Assembly (NCBI GenBank): GCA_030710605.1
Contig: CP092863.1
Span: forward strand, 105,572,099 to 105,636,098
Length of the DNA: 64,000 nucleotides
From: Cordylochernes scorpioides
Lineage: Eukaryota > Arthropoda > Arachnida > Pseudoscorpiones > Chernetidae
Direction of reading: 5' to 3'
The translations under genes were made by a program, and so were the position numbers. Of the stretch, positions 1 to 11,264 are shown piece by piece. The notes beneath the pieces were generated by a model. That model was not told where the DNA came from. It searched no databases and saw nothing but the letters and a program-made list of their open reading frames with translations. The stretch's first letter is position 1; every line of letters starts with the position of its first letter.

Positions 1-1421
1 CCTCCACACTCGATCAAAAGCTGAGGTCATATCAAGGAATATAGCCGTGGTCTTCTTTGGCGGTTTTTCCTGGAAAGAATCTATTATTGATTGACAGAAG
101 TAAAACAGTTGATCAGTCGTACAGTGCTGGGATCTATAGGCAGTTTGGTAGAGGTTTATTTTATTATTGTTAGTGAGCCAGACTATGAGCCTAGAGTGGA
201 TAATTCGTTCTGGTATTTTACAAAGTTTGCTGGTGAGAGCAATTGGCCGATAGTTCTTGTATTCCTTGGCATCTTTGTTTGGCTTCAGTATTGGCACTAT
301 AATTGATATCTTCCAATTCTTTGGTAGTTTACCAATTTGCCATGAAATGTTCAGTATTCGTAGGAGTTGATTATTAGCTTTGTCTTCAAAGTGTTTGATC
401 ATTTAACCAAAGATTAGATTATCTCTTGGTGACCTCTTGGATTTTTTTATTGATAAGTTTAGCTCATTCAGTGTGAAGTCTCTCGAGAAAATATCTTGTT
501 GATGGAAGTTTCTTGCTTGTTTAACTAACTGGTTTATATTATTTTTAGAGTCCTGTCTTTATTCGTATAGTTGAGTATGGAAGTGCTTGAAAGATATTTA
601 GCAATTATGTCAGCCATCTGTTTGTTCTCGTTCGCGCTGTTCTATTCATATCGGTTAGAGTATTGGAGGATTGGTGTTGGTGTTGATTGTTCTCTAACAC
701 TAATCATATTCCAGTGTTGGCTGTCCTTTCTTGGATCCATTTTTTCGCAGAATTCTGCCATTTTTCTTGTTTGCATATCCAAATTTCTTGTTCTATTTTG
801 TGACTAATTTCAATGAGTTCTTTCTGTTTTCTTCTGTTTTATTTTTTTAAGAAGTTCATTGATATTGTCTCTCTCTCTGAAATCACTGCCTCGATGTTGT
901 GGTCCTTCCAGTAAGGTATCCACAGGTCTTTACGTCTACCTCTAGGTATCGATGCTTTTGCAGATTTTGAAATGTTCGAAGAAAAATTTTCCAAGTTTTT
1001 GTCAAGCGTTCTGTAATTCAAATTTTCGTTGCACAGTTCTTCAAGCTTTTCTGTGATTTTTTTTTTTCAAGTCGGCTTTCCTAAAGTTCCATGTTCTTTT
1101 ATTCTAATGGACGTTCTCAATTTGAAGTTTAGGGTTGTTAAAATTGGTCTGTGGTCACTGATTGCACCTCTCATGATTTTCCATTGTGTTGTGGGTGCGA
1201 TGTTGTAATTTATCGCTGTGATGTCTATTGCGGATTCTGTGCCTGTGGACTTAGATAGGTGTTCTCTCCATTATTTAACGGTGTAAGGTCGAGGTCTGTT
1301 AGCATGTCCTCAACCTGCTGACTTTTGTTATCCAGGACAGGTGATCCCCAAATTGAACTTTTGGCGTTAAATTCGCCGAGTATGATTGTGATATCCGAAG
1401 ACGCTCCACTTAATGTCTCTA
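1..1421 (-). pseudogene. Jockey-type LINE ORF2 remnant (endonuclease and reverse transcriptase), copy 1
   Basis: On the minus strand short frames read as the C-terminal half of an AP endonuclease domain (a LGEFNAK..WGSP block near 1340-1390), a basic linker (1021-839, with RGRRKDLW..YWKDH) and decayed reverse-transcriptase N-terminus toward base 1. In a live element this protein nicks target DNA and copies the RNA at the nick. Several frameshifts and stops break it. The start of the endonuclease has been deleted at 1421, where the sequence switches abruptly to transposase sequence. The same blocks appear at 10444-12299, which supports the call. Clade within the Jockey group is not resolved. 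Confidence 0.7.
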
Positions 1422-2100
1422 TTGTGTGTACCCATACAAAATTCAAAGATTTCAGGAGCTGAAAGTTGGCGATTTTGAGATGCGTCAAGAATTCGCTGCA
1501 TGGGTTTTCCGGCGAATTGATATTGATGAAAACTGGCTGTCGAATGTTCTGTGGACAGATGATGCTCACCTTTCTCTAAACGGAGAATGTAACATTCAAA
1601 ACAGCCCCATTTGGGCAACAGACAACCCTAGGAATTTTACAGAAATGCCACTTTACCAGCCTAGAGTTACAGTTTTGTGTGGGTTCACTTCTTTTATTAT
1701 TGGGCCATTTTTCTTTGAAAAATCAATGGAAGAACTTTTAAAACCGTTTTTGTAACTGATGAACGTTATGTCCAACTCTTGAGAGAAAAGGGTATTCCCA
1801 TATTGCAGGGCAAAAGCACTAAGCGAAATAACATTCATGAAAGATGGAGGACCTCCTCATATCTCCCGAGGTGCCAAACAATTGCTGAAGGATACGTTCT
1901 GTGAAAATCGTGTGATAAGTCGCCACTTTATATACCAGTGGCCTCCAAGATCACCGGACTTGACGCCTTGCGATTTTTGTTTATGGGGGTACATTAAATC
2001 GTGTTTATCGATGCTGGCCTACCACATTGGCCATGTTGAAGGCTTCTATCAGATGGCACGTTTTATCAATTTCAACAGATATGTTATTTAATGCTGTCCA
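1422..2100 (+). pseudogene. DUF4817-type mariner-like transposase, C-terminal catalytic part (broken), copy 1
   Basis: Plus-strand frames 1426-1755 and 1837-2091 read as a DDE/D transposase catalytic domain. First acidic block WTDDAHLSL (about 1555), second KDGGPPH (about 1843), third WPPRSPDLTPCDF..WG (about 1945). About 42 residues separate the second and third aspartates, longer than the 34 of classic mariners. The protein would cut and rejoin the element ends. A frameshift lies between the two frames (1750-1840), and the N-terminal DNA-binding half is absent because of the deletion at 1421. It pairs with the fuller copy at 12638-13670. Confidence 0.75.
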
Positions 2101-2901
2101 TTCTGTCATTTATCGTCTGCAGGCGGTGATTGAGAATGAAGGGTGCCACATTGAGCAAGGATTGTGACCTAATACAAGAGAGAAGGCAGTTACCTCATGT
2201 GTTATATAAGCCGCCATGTATTATATTATCTACCAATATTTTGCAGCTCTTTGTGTTGGGATATGGGGATAATAAATGCTGTCCTCACATCTTGACTATC
2301 TTTTTTTATTTGTGAACAGTAATTTTTGTTTGTCATTTGCTCACATATTATGTCGTGCAAACCAGAGTGTTATAACTTCTCGAATAACACTGGTACATAC
2401 AATTTTTCCCCTTATGTTTAGTTTTCGCTTTTCGCTCATTAGAAGAAATAGCATAAGGAATATTTTCTGTATACCAATAACTTTAGAAATTTTGTGAAAA
2501 AAATAATACAAAATGATTTTACTACCACGTTTTTCAACGCAAAAGGTCGATTTAAAAATTATTTTCATTTGAGGGGAAACATTTTTTTTAAATTGTGTAC
2601 AGTATAATAAACAATGATAACATTTGACAAGCCCATAGGATATTTGGAATAAAGTACGACAAATATATTTTGTCACTCCCCTCTATATTTCATTTGTTGG
2701 ATCATGACAAATATCCAGTTAAATAGTCAAGGGTCTCCAATTAGTCAAGAAACTACACATTTCTTATAGCAAGAAATCCTATTAGTAGTGCCATTATAAT
2801 TTTTGGTACTATATTAACATATCAAAAATTCGTGTATTGATATCAGCAGTATTTTTCAAACATTCAATCTATTTCACAAAACCCCATATAAAATATAAAT
2901 A
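2101..2901. other. Non-coding interior of composite transposon copy 1
   Basis: AT-rich sequence between the transposase remnant and the right TIR. It aligns with 13671-14440 with scattered small indels. ORFs here are short, not shared between the two copies, and look fortuitous. Confidence 0.6.
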
Positions 2902-3300
2902 TTTTTGCTACATGTTTTAATTTGCATTTGCCTATTTTACATATCTCTGATTGTATTTGAAAATCGTTAACCAATTCTTCATACTTTTGGCGAAGTGGTG
3001 TTTTATTAATTTGTTATTTGATATTATTAGGGTTCTTTCCTGGTATTCAAAAAGGAAAAATACGTGTCGTTCAATTATATTTTTCTATTTATCAAACAAT
3101 TTGGCCGCTGAATATCTGAATCTGGTAGAGCGCCATCTGGTGAATAAAATTGTAACTAAAATCAATTTCGAATTTTTCAATATTTGCCATATAAAATCCC
3201 ATTGCATCCTGAACACAATGGTGTTTACCGCATTGCTCTAACGCAAATATTCGCGGAGTTATTAATTTTTAAAGTTGTGCGGGACTTTTGGATCACCCTG
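2902..3300 (-). repeat. Right terminal inverted repeat of composite transposon copy 1
   Basis: About 399 bases, nearly the same as 14441-14838 and the inverse of 9735-10132. It ends in CACCCTG next to a TA dinucleotide at 3301-3302. It contains a CTCF-like GCGCCATCTGGTGA at 3130-3143. The 96-aa frame across it is a by-product of the repeat. Confidence 0.85.
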
Positions 3301-3409
3301 TATATTAATAGTATTTTTTTTTTTTTAAAGAGGAAAAGTAAAATATTAAGAACTGCAGATTTTGAATTAAATTTGAGTCAGAACAGCAAGCTAATTCTGT
3401 ATCAAATGG

Positions 3410-3653
3410 TATCGTTATGAGAATTTAAAGATTTATAAAATTTGTTATTTAGTTTAAACATGTGAGGTTTTTTTTTTTATCCATGGGTTACCCAGCCCAT
3501 GATGTTTAACAACCGAAGCTTTGCTGGAGTTACTTTTTTATATATACTACTATATTCTAACTATTTATTTATTACAAAAAAAATTAAAAAACAAACCTCA
3601 CATGTTTAAACTAAATAACAAATTTTATAAATCTTGAAATTTTCATAACGATA
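3410..3653. mobile_element. Fold-back MITE with 61-bp inverted repeats
   Basis: Bases 3410-3470 are inversely repeated at 3593-3653 with about 2 mismatches; termini read TATCGTTATGA. The 120-base loop is T-rich and has no ORF. Superfamily not recognised. Confidence 0.75.
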
Positions 3654-3673
3654 CTATATATATATATATATAT

Positions 3674-5796
3674 ATGACCGTGCGGCCGCGCGTCGCGCGA
3701 GCTCCTGAGTCTTTCGCTTTTTCGCCAGCTTAAAGTCTGTTTTGCTATTTCAAAATTGTATCATTCTTCTCATCTCTACTCAGGCTTCATTTAGAGCCAT
3801 CACTCATCGAATTTCATCAAGTTTAAAATATTTCTTATTTCATAATTTTCATAAATCCGCAAAGCTACAAGTTGTAGCTTTGCCTCATTACCATGGCAAC
3901 GGCCAAGTTGGTCGTTGCGTCATCAAACACGTCATCTGCTGCTGAGGACTCATTGGTCGCTCACCCTCATGAAGAAAAATCATTTACATCTAAACCATTA
4001 ATCGCTGAATTACCATCTTTAGAGAAAAACAAACAGCAAGGCAATTTGCATACCCAAAGAAAACAATTTACGCCTCAAGAATGGAAGAAATTTGAAGAAT
4101 CACGGAAAGAAACATACGAAAAAAGAAGTAAAAACATTAACTCCATCATCCAATTCACCCCCCTCTCGGATTGCAGTGCTGAGGAGCACCTATCCTCTAT
4201 AGCCAAAATCATTGGACACGAAAACATCCACTCGGTTGGAAAGATGAATGGCCAGGCCGTTGTGTCGGTTGCCGATGGTGAACAGGCCCTACTACTCATT
4301 AATAACGGCTTTGCTGTAAGAGGCAACACCATCTACCCAACGCCCCTATTCAACCCCCCAAAGAAATATATTCTCTCAGGAATACTTGCCTTCATCCCAG
4401 ATGAAGAGGTCACCAAAGCCCTAGCGCCCTTTGGAGAGATCCTTAGCGTCAGACCCCTGCCTTTCCCCACCGAGAACCCCCTTTTCAAACACCTTTCATC
4501 TCTTAGAAGAGAGGTCGTGTTGAAGAGAGAGGAATCGACTGACATGCCGGCTATCATCTCAATCGTCTACATGAAAAGGACTTTTAAGATCTTTGTGGGC
4601 GAAGATATCACCTGCCTGAGATGTAAGAGACATGGACATATTAAATCCAAATGCCCATTCAACCCGGAAATCAGAGCCAACATCACAAGAACTTATTCAG
4701 AAGTCATCAATCCCACAGCCCTGCCCGCTGTGCCAGGCCCATCAGGAGAATCAGTTACAGTGAAAACCACCGCGAATGATGAAACCTTGGGCAGGAAAAG
4801 AACACTGCCTGAGACGTCTAACGACAACACCGTAGAGGAGTGTACTGACCAGGGCAAAAGGCCAAAACCAAGTCCACCAACAATCGAAACCCCACTTCCC
4901 AAGAACATCCCGATGAATATTGAAGGGAAAAGGATTAACGTCGCTAGTTCTGCTGAAACTGACAATCTCGAGACTCCCCCCAACGAAATCCCTGTCGTAC
5001 AATCCATTCTAATGAAAGACGGAAACGATTCAGTTGACGACGCTCTTTCCATCAAATCCGATTTATCAATGACTTCCTTGCAATTCGAAACCGAATTCTA
5101 CGAAGAAACAAAACCAGTCCCCCCTGGTGGAGGAACAGCCATTCACCCGTGTTCTGAATCGAGGACCGACGCAGGAACCGAAGATTCTGACGAAGACACA
5201 TCAGCCAGATGCTCACAGTGGTCGATGGACTCCTCTCAGCTCCAGAGGGAGTTGATAGACTGCGAGCACAGAGACAACCCTAAAATGGAAAGGATCATCG
5301 CGTTGGTATTCAAAAGGGCAGGTATTTCTAGACAGACCAAAGTCTGTCAACAGCTTGAACTGCACCCCGACCTGAAGTATAGGACCTCCTGCTACCTCAA
5401 GAAAAATGAAGATTTTAAGTCAAAAAACTTCAGAGACCTCAACACCGACCAAAGAAAAGCACTCAACGACAAAATAGGCAAATTGAGGCTAATTTTAACA
5501 GAGATCGACAAGTATGATGCAGTATACGATGCAATCCTTGATGCAAAATATCCGACGAAGAAGAGACCGCTTAATGCGTCTCAGCACGACAACTCTGACC
5601 AACAAGAAGACAGGAACCTAGATAAAAAACCTAAGCCCACTCCCCTAGAAGCGAAGACAACCCCTCTGCCACGTAGAGAAATGGAAATAGACGGAGAGAC
5701 TACAACAGCTAGATCGACGCCCTCTTGATACCCCTTCCCCTCTGACTGCCGACTGTATTTGCCACTTTTAACTGAATAAAGACCGTTTTTTCGCGT
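3674..5796 (+). mobile_element. Gag-only (ORF1-only) LINE-like retroelement
   Basis: A block whose composition is clearly more GC-rich than its surroundings. It starts with a very GC-rich 5' leader (3674-3730, full of CG dinucleotides), carries one long intact ORF, and ends with AATAAA (5776) and a short 3' tail. Runs of (TA)n stand immediately on both sides (3655-3675 and 5797-5814). These could be a target-site duplication of a microsatellite or a microsatellite tail. No endonuclease, reverse transcriptase or LTR is present. A 10-bp inverted repeat (3860-3880, AAAGCTACAA and its complement) lies just upstream of the ATG. Confidence 0.7.
3893..5728 (+). CDS. Gag-like ORF1 protein of a non-LTR retroelement, 611 aa, intact
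   Basis: Probable RNA-binding nucleocapsid protein of a LINE-type element, which would coat element RNA and accompany it to the nucleus. Residues about 80-235 look like RRM-like folds of TX1/Jockey ORF1 proteins (segments FTPLSDCSAEEHLSSIAKII and GILAFIPDEEVTKALAPFGEI). A CCHC zinc knuckle follows: C241, C244, H249, C254 in CLRCKRHGHIKSKC. The middle is acidic and Ser/Thr/Pro-rich. The C-terminal third has a helical charged block (about residues 465-560) that I do not recognise. The start is ACCATGG, a good animal context, about 220 bases into the transcript-like unit. There are no stops or frameshifts, and codon use is unlike the AT-rich flanks. An attached ORF2 is missing. The alternative of a domesticated gag gene is not excluded. 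Confidence 0.8.
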   Translation: MATAKLVVASSNTSSAAEDSLVAHPHEEKSFTSKPLIAELPSLEKNKQQGNLHTQRKQFTPQEWKKFEESRKETYEKRSKNINSIIQFTPLSDCSAEEHLSSIAKIIGHENIHSVGKMNGQAVVSVADGEQALLLINNGFAVRGNTIYPTPLFNPPKKYILSGILAFIPDEEVTKALAPFGEILSVRPLPFPTENPLFKHLSSLRREVVLKREESTDMPAIISIVYMKRTFKIFVGEDITCLRCKRHGHIKSKCPFNPEIRANITRTYSEVINPTALPAVPGPSGESVTVKTTANDETLGRKRTLPETSNDNTVEECTDQGKRPKPSPPTIETPLPKNIPMNIEGKRINVASSAETDNLETPPNEIPVVQSILMKDGNDSVDDALSIKSDLSMTSLQFETEFYEETKPVPPGGGTAIHPCSESRTDAGTEDSDEDTSARCSQWSMDSSQLQRELIDCEHRDNPKMERIIALVFKRAGISRQTKVCQQLELHPDLKYRTSCYLKKNEDFKSKNFRDLNTDQRKALNDKIGKLRLILTEIDKYDAVYDAILDAKYPTKKRPLNASQHDNSDQQEDRNLDKKPKPTPLEAKTTPLPRREMEIDGETTTARSTPS

Positions 5797-5814
5797 TATA
5801 TATATATATATATA

Positions 5815-6660
5815 AACGCCTTTATTTCCCATTTCTAAAACATATAATGGTCAAATTGATTATTTTTATTTCACAGATATTAAAATGAAACATGTATATA
5901 GTTTATACATAAATAGATGTCCTTGTTTTATTGAATATCAATGGAAATATGTGTAGTTGGATCGAATAAAAACAAAAAGATGAGAATTTTAAAATCTTTA
6001 AAATAAATCAAATATTTATTATCATTAAATCAGACGCGATATCCCCACGAGATATGCTTACGTCAAGAAACAACACTAAATTCAGATACTATATTACATA
6101 AATAATTGAATAATTACAAGGTTTGAGTAGGGTTTTAATAAGAAAGAAAAGGAAAGGACATTAAAATCATGCTTGCTGTATATTTAAAAAGCATGTAGCA
6201 TTTCGGATTTCCCAAGTCAAAATCGGAAGATTGTGATGTTCCTCTTCGATTAAATAAATAAATATGCTTCACCAAATTAAGAAACAAATTTTAATTATAT
6301 ATCTTTTAATGTTATATATATACACATATTAATATATTCATAACAACAACAATATTTACAGTGCTGCCAAATCCAAACATTCAAAAATAAATTAATTAAA
6401 CAGAGTATATAATAATATTATATTGTATATTACAAAGATAACAAAGCACTCTTTTATGTAAAAGACGATATATTTAAATAGTGCATTATTAACTACAGAC
6501 TCTTACACCATCGATTTTCGACCGCTAGAAAATTAGGCTGATATGTAATTTGCATAATCCGAAGTTGAAACTACGATATATCTTCCAGATTTAACTCTAT
6601 ATCATGTCAAAATTTAGGTCGTCAGGTCAAATATTGGAGTAAGGTATGCAAATAAACATT
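5815..6660. other. AT-rich intergenic sequence, nothing recognised
   Basis: No ORF of note, no inverted repeat longer than chance that I can see, and no match to the repeat families elsewhere in the window. Confidence 0.5.
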
Positions 6661-6663
6661 TCT

Positions 6664-6815
6664 TATTATCAAAATTCGAAACTATTATAGACGCGTATGA
6701 TTCTTTTTTTAAAATAAATAATTTTTACTGTCCTTACTGCAATGAAAAAATTGATGGGGGGGCTGGCTCATCAGAGGTGAACCCTCCCAGCGGTTTCGCC
6801 AGTTTAATCTACCAT
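6664..6815 (+). repeat. Family D MITE fragment (GACGCGTATGATTC family)
   Basis: Shares the arm with TTCGAAACTATTATAGACGCG and the inner piece GTGAACCCTCCCAGCGG with the copies at 25572 and 52031; one arm only. Confidence 0.7.
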
Positions 6816-7054
6816 ACCGCTGTTATATTGCGAATTTTATATATAATTTGATATTGCGTATTTTTCGAACTTCCTTTTATAGTGATATTGACGCTAGACT
6901 CTTTGAAAGGGTATTTTAGATGAACTATGGACATAAGCTTTGAGGGCAGTAGAATTACATACATTTATAAATATATAAAATGCTTCGAGCAATCGCTCTT
7001 CCGCAAATATCAAATTGTGTCTTTTATTATAGCAATTATATTATGATACATTAG

Positions 7055-7155
7055 CGCGCCATCTGTTATCAAAATTCGAAACTATTATAGACGCGTATGA
7101 TTCTTTTTAAAATAAACAATTTCTACTGTCCTTACTGCAATGGAAAAATTAATCT
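7055..7155 (+). repeat. Family D MITE fragment
   Basis: Starts with TTAGCGCGCCATCTGTTATC and continues through the GACGCGTATGATTC arm to GCAATGGAAAAATT. Nearly identical to the left arm at 25571-25672. Confidence 0.75.
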
Positions 7156-8000
7156 CACAACAATCCTTATTGACATACTGTTATCTAAGGTTGAACGTTA
7201 CAAACGGATTGGTCAGTTACAACTATTCCTTTGTTTGTAAAGTGAGCATACACAATAATGTAGCGTGAGATGATCACATAGAACGGCGTAGAGATAAAAC
7301 TCTATATCTAAGGTGGAGCAGACAAAAGAAGAGTGACGAGGCTGAGAAGAGTCAGTTGGACCTTCCTGTGAATGATAACCACCATTAGGCCAAGGAATAA
7401 TGGGAGTGACCCGGGGATACGTCATTTCCGGTCGGTGAGAGGCTCCTTCCTCTTTTGACTCGCTACTTCTTTGTTTACCATCTGGTATCGTACAGAAGAG
7501 ATAGAAGATTCTTAAATAGAGGAATGTGTATTGAGTCAACTCCGTACGTTGAGTTTGTTTTAGAATTAAAATTGTGTAGCACAATTCTCGCGTAATAGGA
7601 AATTTATTTTGTAAAAAATGGGTCAACTTTGAAAAAGTACTTATAGAAGCTTATTTTTATGAAATATTACCAGTAATATTTTCCTTTCCTGGAAAAAAGG
7701 ATATTCTTTTGAGGTCATTGATTGCTTGAATATAGAAAAAATGCACACACACTCTCTTTAATAGAACATTAAATTAAAAGAAAAGTTTACCATTTTAAAA
7801 AAGTGGAAGGTTGAATATTTTAAAAATTGAACACCGTATGATCGTTTACAATATTGGATGTTGAGAAAGAAAACATATCCACAAAATTGAAACACTACAG
7901 ATAAAATATAAATATAAAGTAAAGTATATAAAATATAAAGTAAATATTAAAAATTAAACTTCTGGTTTCGACCAAAAAAAAAACTAATTAGCAATAAAAC
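7156..8000. other. Unassigned sequence with a 137-aa minus-strand frame
   Basis: A frame at 7626-7213 on the minus strand has a locally GC-richer middle (7330-7500). The protein has no motif I know and no conserved copy in the window. It could be an LTR or leader remnant, but I see no paired repeat. Treated as unassigned. Confidence 0.3.
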
Positions 8001-8007
8001 GAGCAAT

Positions 8008-8215
8008 TGAAGAGATGGGCTGGATACATTACTAGAACAAACATGTCTCAATATAGAAACTGGTTCCAAGAGAATGGGAAAGATTCTGAAAAGATGGGAG
8101 GATTTGTGACAGGGAAGGAAGAAATTGGTGGAAGATTGGAAATCAAGAAGAAAGCCTTTGTCCAGGCGTAGACCGAGAAAGAAGAAGTCAGCCTAAGAAG
8201 GTTTGGTGAAAGGAG
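8008..8215 (+). pseudogene. Possible LINE ORF2 C-terminal remnant
   Basis: Broken plus-strand frames read KRWAGYIT near 8010 and EEAFVQAWTEKEEV-like text near 8150-8190. This resembles the extreme C-terminus of animal LINE ORF2 proteins, where an RW/WAG block and a final WTE segment are common. Frames shift at least twice. It is too short to place in a clade. It may belong with the LINE-like 3' tail at 8380-8545, which ends in a GTCTTAATTAAAG-type segment similar to 43340-43365. Confidence 0.35.
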
Positions 8216-8726
8216 ACAAATAAAAGAAGAAATGGAGAAAGTTTTGTTAATATTATTGATGAAAACGAGGCTATGTTAATTCATTGGCTAATGAGAGCTT
8301 TGTCTGTATGTACTACCAGTTCTACATTTCAGCAGAATTCTGAAAATATCGTTTAATATTTATAAAAGATTACTAGAAGACACGCAGTGATTGTAACGGC
8401 CTTCCAACAAGACTGTATAGAGCTGGTTCACTTATTGATTCTTTCTATCTTTATTGCTCTTTTCTTTCATCTACTCCGGGACGAAACTATGTTACACAGA
8501 ATGTCTTAATTAAAGTTTTTGTTGTTTTGTCGAATTAAAGAACTTGGTTGTGTTGCAGCATTTATTTTATCTACAAAAATCTTTACAGCTGTCTAATGGC
8601 TCTCACAAATATGGTGTTATATATTCAAATCTTGTTTACACACATATGTACTTTATCATATAATTAATAGTCAATGTTACAATACACGCAGCAAGTTTGA
8701 ACGCAGCTCATTCATTAACTTTATAG

Positions 8727-8989
8727 AAGTGGAAAGGGTTTTATATCGCCAGTCGCCTGTTTTTTTAAGAGACAGAGACAATTTTGTTCACACTTGGTTA
8801 TTTCGTGTATCCTCAATAAAGATCACAGTGTATCAAATAGCTTTCAGAGTTATTGTCTGAATCTCGATATACATATTAAAAGGTACAACTTCCTTCAGTT
8901 TTGTTCATGAGTGTATCTTTCAGAGTTATTGTCTGAATCACGATATACATGGTAACAGGTACAACTTCCTTAAGTTTTGTCCATGAGTG
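8727..8989 (-). repeat. 76-bp-unit tandem-repeat element, copy A (two units, degraded end)
   Basis: Minus-strand copy of the element at 14839-15494. It has the unique segment with AAGTGTGAACAAAATTG and two degenerate 76-bp units ending CACTCATGGACAAAAC. Confidence 0.8.
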
Positions 8990-9732
8990 TATGAGCTAAG
9001 AGAGCAATTCGGAAATAACTTCATATATTTCAACGTTACGTTTAAAATAGAGTTTAGAAATCGTAAAATCCGTACAAAAGAGTTCCTGTTGTAAAATCAG
9101 TAACCTGTAAACTTATTAAAGAATTTAATCTAAACACACAACAAAATTCATATTCAAAACTATATAAAGATGACTGAATTATATTTGCATAATAAAGAAG
9201 CTGTATGCAAAATGAGACAAGGTCCCGCCTCATCCATATGCATCATTGTGAGGCAGAAGCCAACCTCAGCTGGTGATAACCATCTTAATTAAAGCTGTAG
9301 TGACACACGGTCACAATTCCTTATCTACCAATTTATTCAACCTTTCCTCTCAACTTAGGTTAAGTTGGCAATATATTTTTTTATAGATGATATTAAATTA
9401 GGATTATATATGCAAATATAATCCTATTCACACAAATTCTAAACGCCTGCGTTAAAATTGATAAATAGAACATTACCAAAAGTTATGTTATTTATTCGGG
9501 GAAAACATTTTCTACTTACTGTGTTAATATAATACAAACATTAATATATTCAACAAAACGCATCTAGATGAGTATGTATAAATGAATGTATTTGATATTT
9601 AATATTTGGTTTAATTTTTTATATATTTTATGGCATATTTTATTTACATAATGGCGTAAAGTTTTCTTTTGACTCTATACATATTTTAATCTGTTAGGAA
9701 TGTTGCACATGCGATGGATAAATTCGAGGATA
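8990..9732. other. AT-rich intergenic sequence, nothing recognised
   Basis: No ORF, no clear repeat. It is the left flank of the composite transposon. Confidence 0.5.
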
Positions 9733-9734
9733 TA

Positions 9735-10132
9735 CAGGGTGATCCAAAAGTCCCGCACAACTTTAAAAATTAATAACTCCGCGAATATTTGCGCTAGAGC
9801 AATGCGGTAAACACCATTGTGTTCAGGATGCAATGGGATTTTTTATGGCAAATAATGAAAAATTCGAAATTGATTTTAGTTACAACTTTATTCGCTAGAT
9901 GGCGCCCTACCAGAATCAGCGATTCAGCGGCCAAATTGTTTGATAAATTGAAAAATATAACTGAACGACACGTATTTTTCCTTTTTGAATACCAGGAAAG
10001 AACCCTAATAATATCAAATGATAAATTAATAAAACACCATTTCGCTAAAAGTTAGAAGAAATGGTTAACGATTTTTAAATACAATCTGAGATATGTAAAA
10101 TAGGTATATGCAAATTAAAACATGTAGCAAAA
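9735..10132 (+). repeat. Left TIR (398 bp) of composite transposon copy 2
   Basis: Inverse of 14441-14838. Includes the CTCF-core-like CGCTAGATGGCGCC near 9893. The 78-aa frame inside is mirrored in the right TIR and is a by-product of the repeat. Confidence 0.9.
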
Positions 10133-10440
10133 AAAAAAACTGACATTTTAGATGCGGTTTGCTGGAATCCTCTCAGCTATTTATATTTCGAAAATAATAA
10201 TTTTCTATTTTTTTTTTAATTCAACTCTCTCTCAGTATCGATTATATTTATTTTAATTCATTTGAAAAATATTTATCTATCTCTGATGATTTATTTTACT
10301 CTGGAATGCCGTTGTTGTTTTTTTTTTGTCGTGTCCAATAAAGAGCCTTAGATTCTTTTCGTTTGGCCAACAAAAAAATGTCCAATTTATATACACATAT
10401 ATTTTTACATAATGAGGCTTTAAATGATACAAATAATATT
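10133..10440. other. Non-coding, T-rich spacer between left TIR and Jockey fragment
   Basis: Low-complexity T tracts and no ORF. It may be the old 5' non-coding part of the DNA transposon. Confidence 0.5.
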
Positions 10441-10443
10441 CAT

Positions 10444-11264
10444 CTATTTACATAAACAACAGTTAATATATAGCGAGAAGAGTAGAGGACTGAGCACAGA
10501 TCCCTGAGGTACACCAGCCCATGTTCTTCGGTCCTTGGAAAATGTTCCATTGACCCGAACCTTTATCCTTCTTCCCCTTAAGAAGTCTGCAATCCAGATT
10601 AAGGTTTTTCCTCTTACCCCGATGTTGTGCAGCCTTTCAAATAATTTATACACTCGATCAAAAGCTGAGGTCATATCCAGGAATACGGCCGTTGTCTTCT
10701 CTGGCGGTTTTTCCTAGAAATCTATTATTGATTGACAGAAGTAGAACAGTTTATCAGTTGTACAGTGTCTGGATCTTTAGGCAGTTTGGTATAAGTTTAT
10801 TTTATTATTGTTAGTGAGCCAGACTATGAGTCTAGAGTGGATAATTCATTCTGTTATTTTACAAAGCATGCTGGTAAGAGCAATTGGCCGATAGTTCTTG
10901 CATTCCTTAGCATCTTTGTTTGGTTTCAGTATTGGCACTATAATTGATATCTTCCAATTCTTTGGTAGTTTACCAGTTTGCCATGAAATGTTCAGTATTC
11001 GTAGGAGTTGATTTTTAGCTTCGTCTCCAAAGTGTTTAATCATTTGACCAAAGATTAGAGCATCTCCAGGTGACATCTTGGATTTAACTTTCCTATTGAT
11101 GAATTTAGCTCATTCAGTGTGAAGTCTCTCGAGTAAATATCTTGTTGATGGTAATTTCTTGCTTGTTTAACTAACTTGTTTATATTATTTTTTAGAGTCC
11201 TGCCTTCATTCGTATAGCTGAGTCTGGAAGTGCTTGAAAGATATTCAGCAATTATGTCAGCCAT
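10444..11264 (-). pseudogene. Jockey-type LINE reverse transcriptase fragments (N-terminal half)
   Basis: Three minus-strand pieces follow in order. 11264-11055 is the linker before the RT. 11076-10846 is RT entry with KNYRPIALTS. 10674-10444 has motif A (AFDRVYKLFERL) and motif B (GVPQGSVLSPLLFSLYIN). The RT would copy element RNA at the target nick. The segment that should hold the catalytic YxDD motif, the rest of the RT and the 3' tail are missing at about 10440, so the LINE is truncated on its 3' side. Two frame breaks lie between the pieces. Its orientation is opposite to the surrounding transposase. Confidence 0.8.

Larger units (their letters stand above)
1..3300 (+). mobile_element. 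Composite DUF4817-type transposon carrying a Jockey fragment, copy 1 (left end outside window)
   Basis: Matches 10649-14838 along its whole length in the same order: Jockey-like remnant on the minus strand, transposase remnant on the plus strand, non-coding stretch, then the right TIR ending CACCCTG followed by TA. It is the right part of a second copy of the composite element described at 9735-14838; its left TIR would lie before base 1. Relative to the other copy about 960 bases are missing at 1421, removing the start of the endonuclease region and the N-terminal half of the transposase. Flanking bases after the right end differ from those of the other copy, so this looks like a separate insertion and not a simple local duplication. 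Confidence 0.8.

Noticed and set aside
7213..7626. 137-aa minus-strand ORF as a gene
   Set aside because: No domain, no neighbouring exon signals, no conserved copy; could be chance in a GC-richer patch.
9819..10055. 78-aa protein (MFRMQWDFLW...)
   Set aside because: The frame lies wholly in the TIR and appears again in the opposite TIR; no sign of coding selection.
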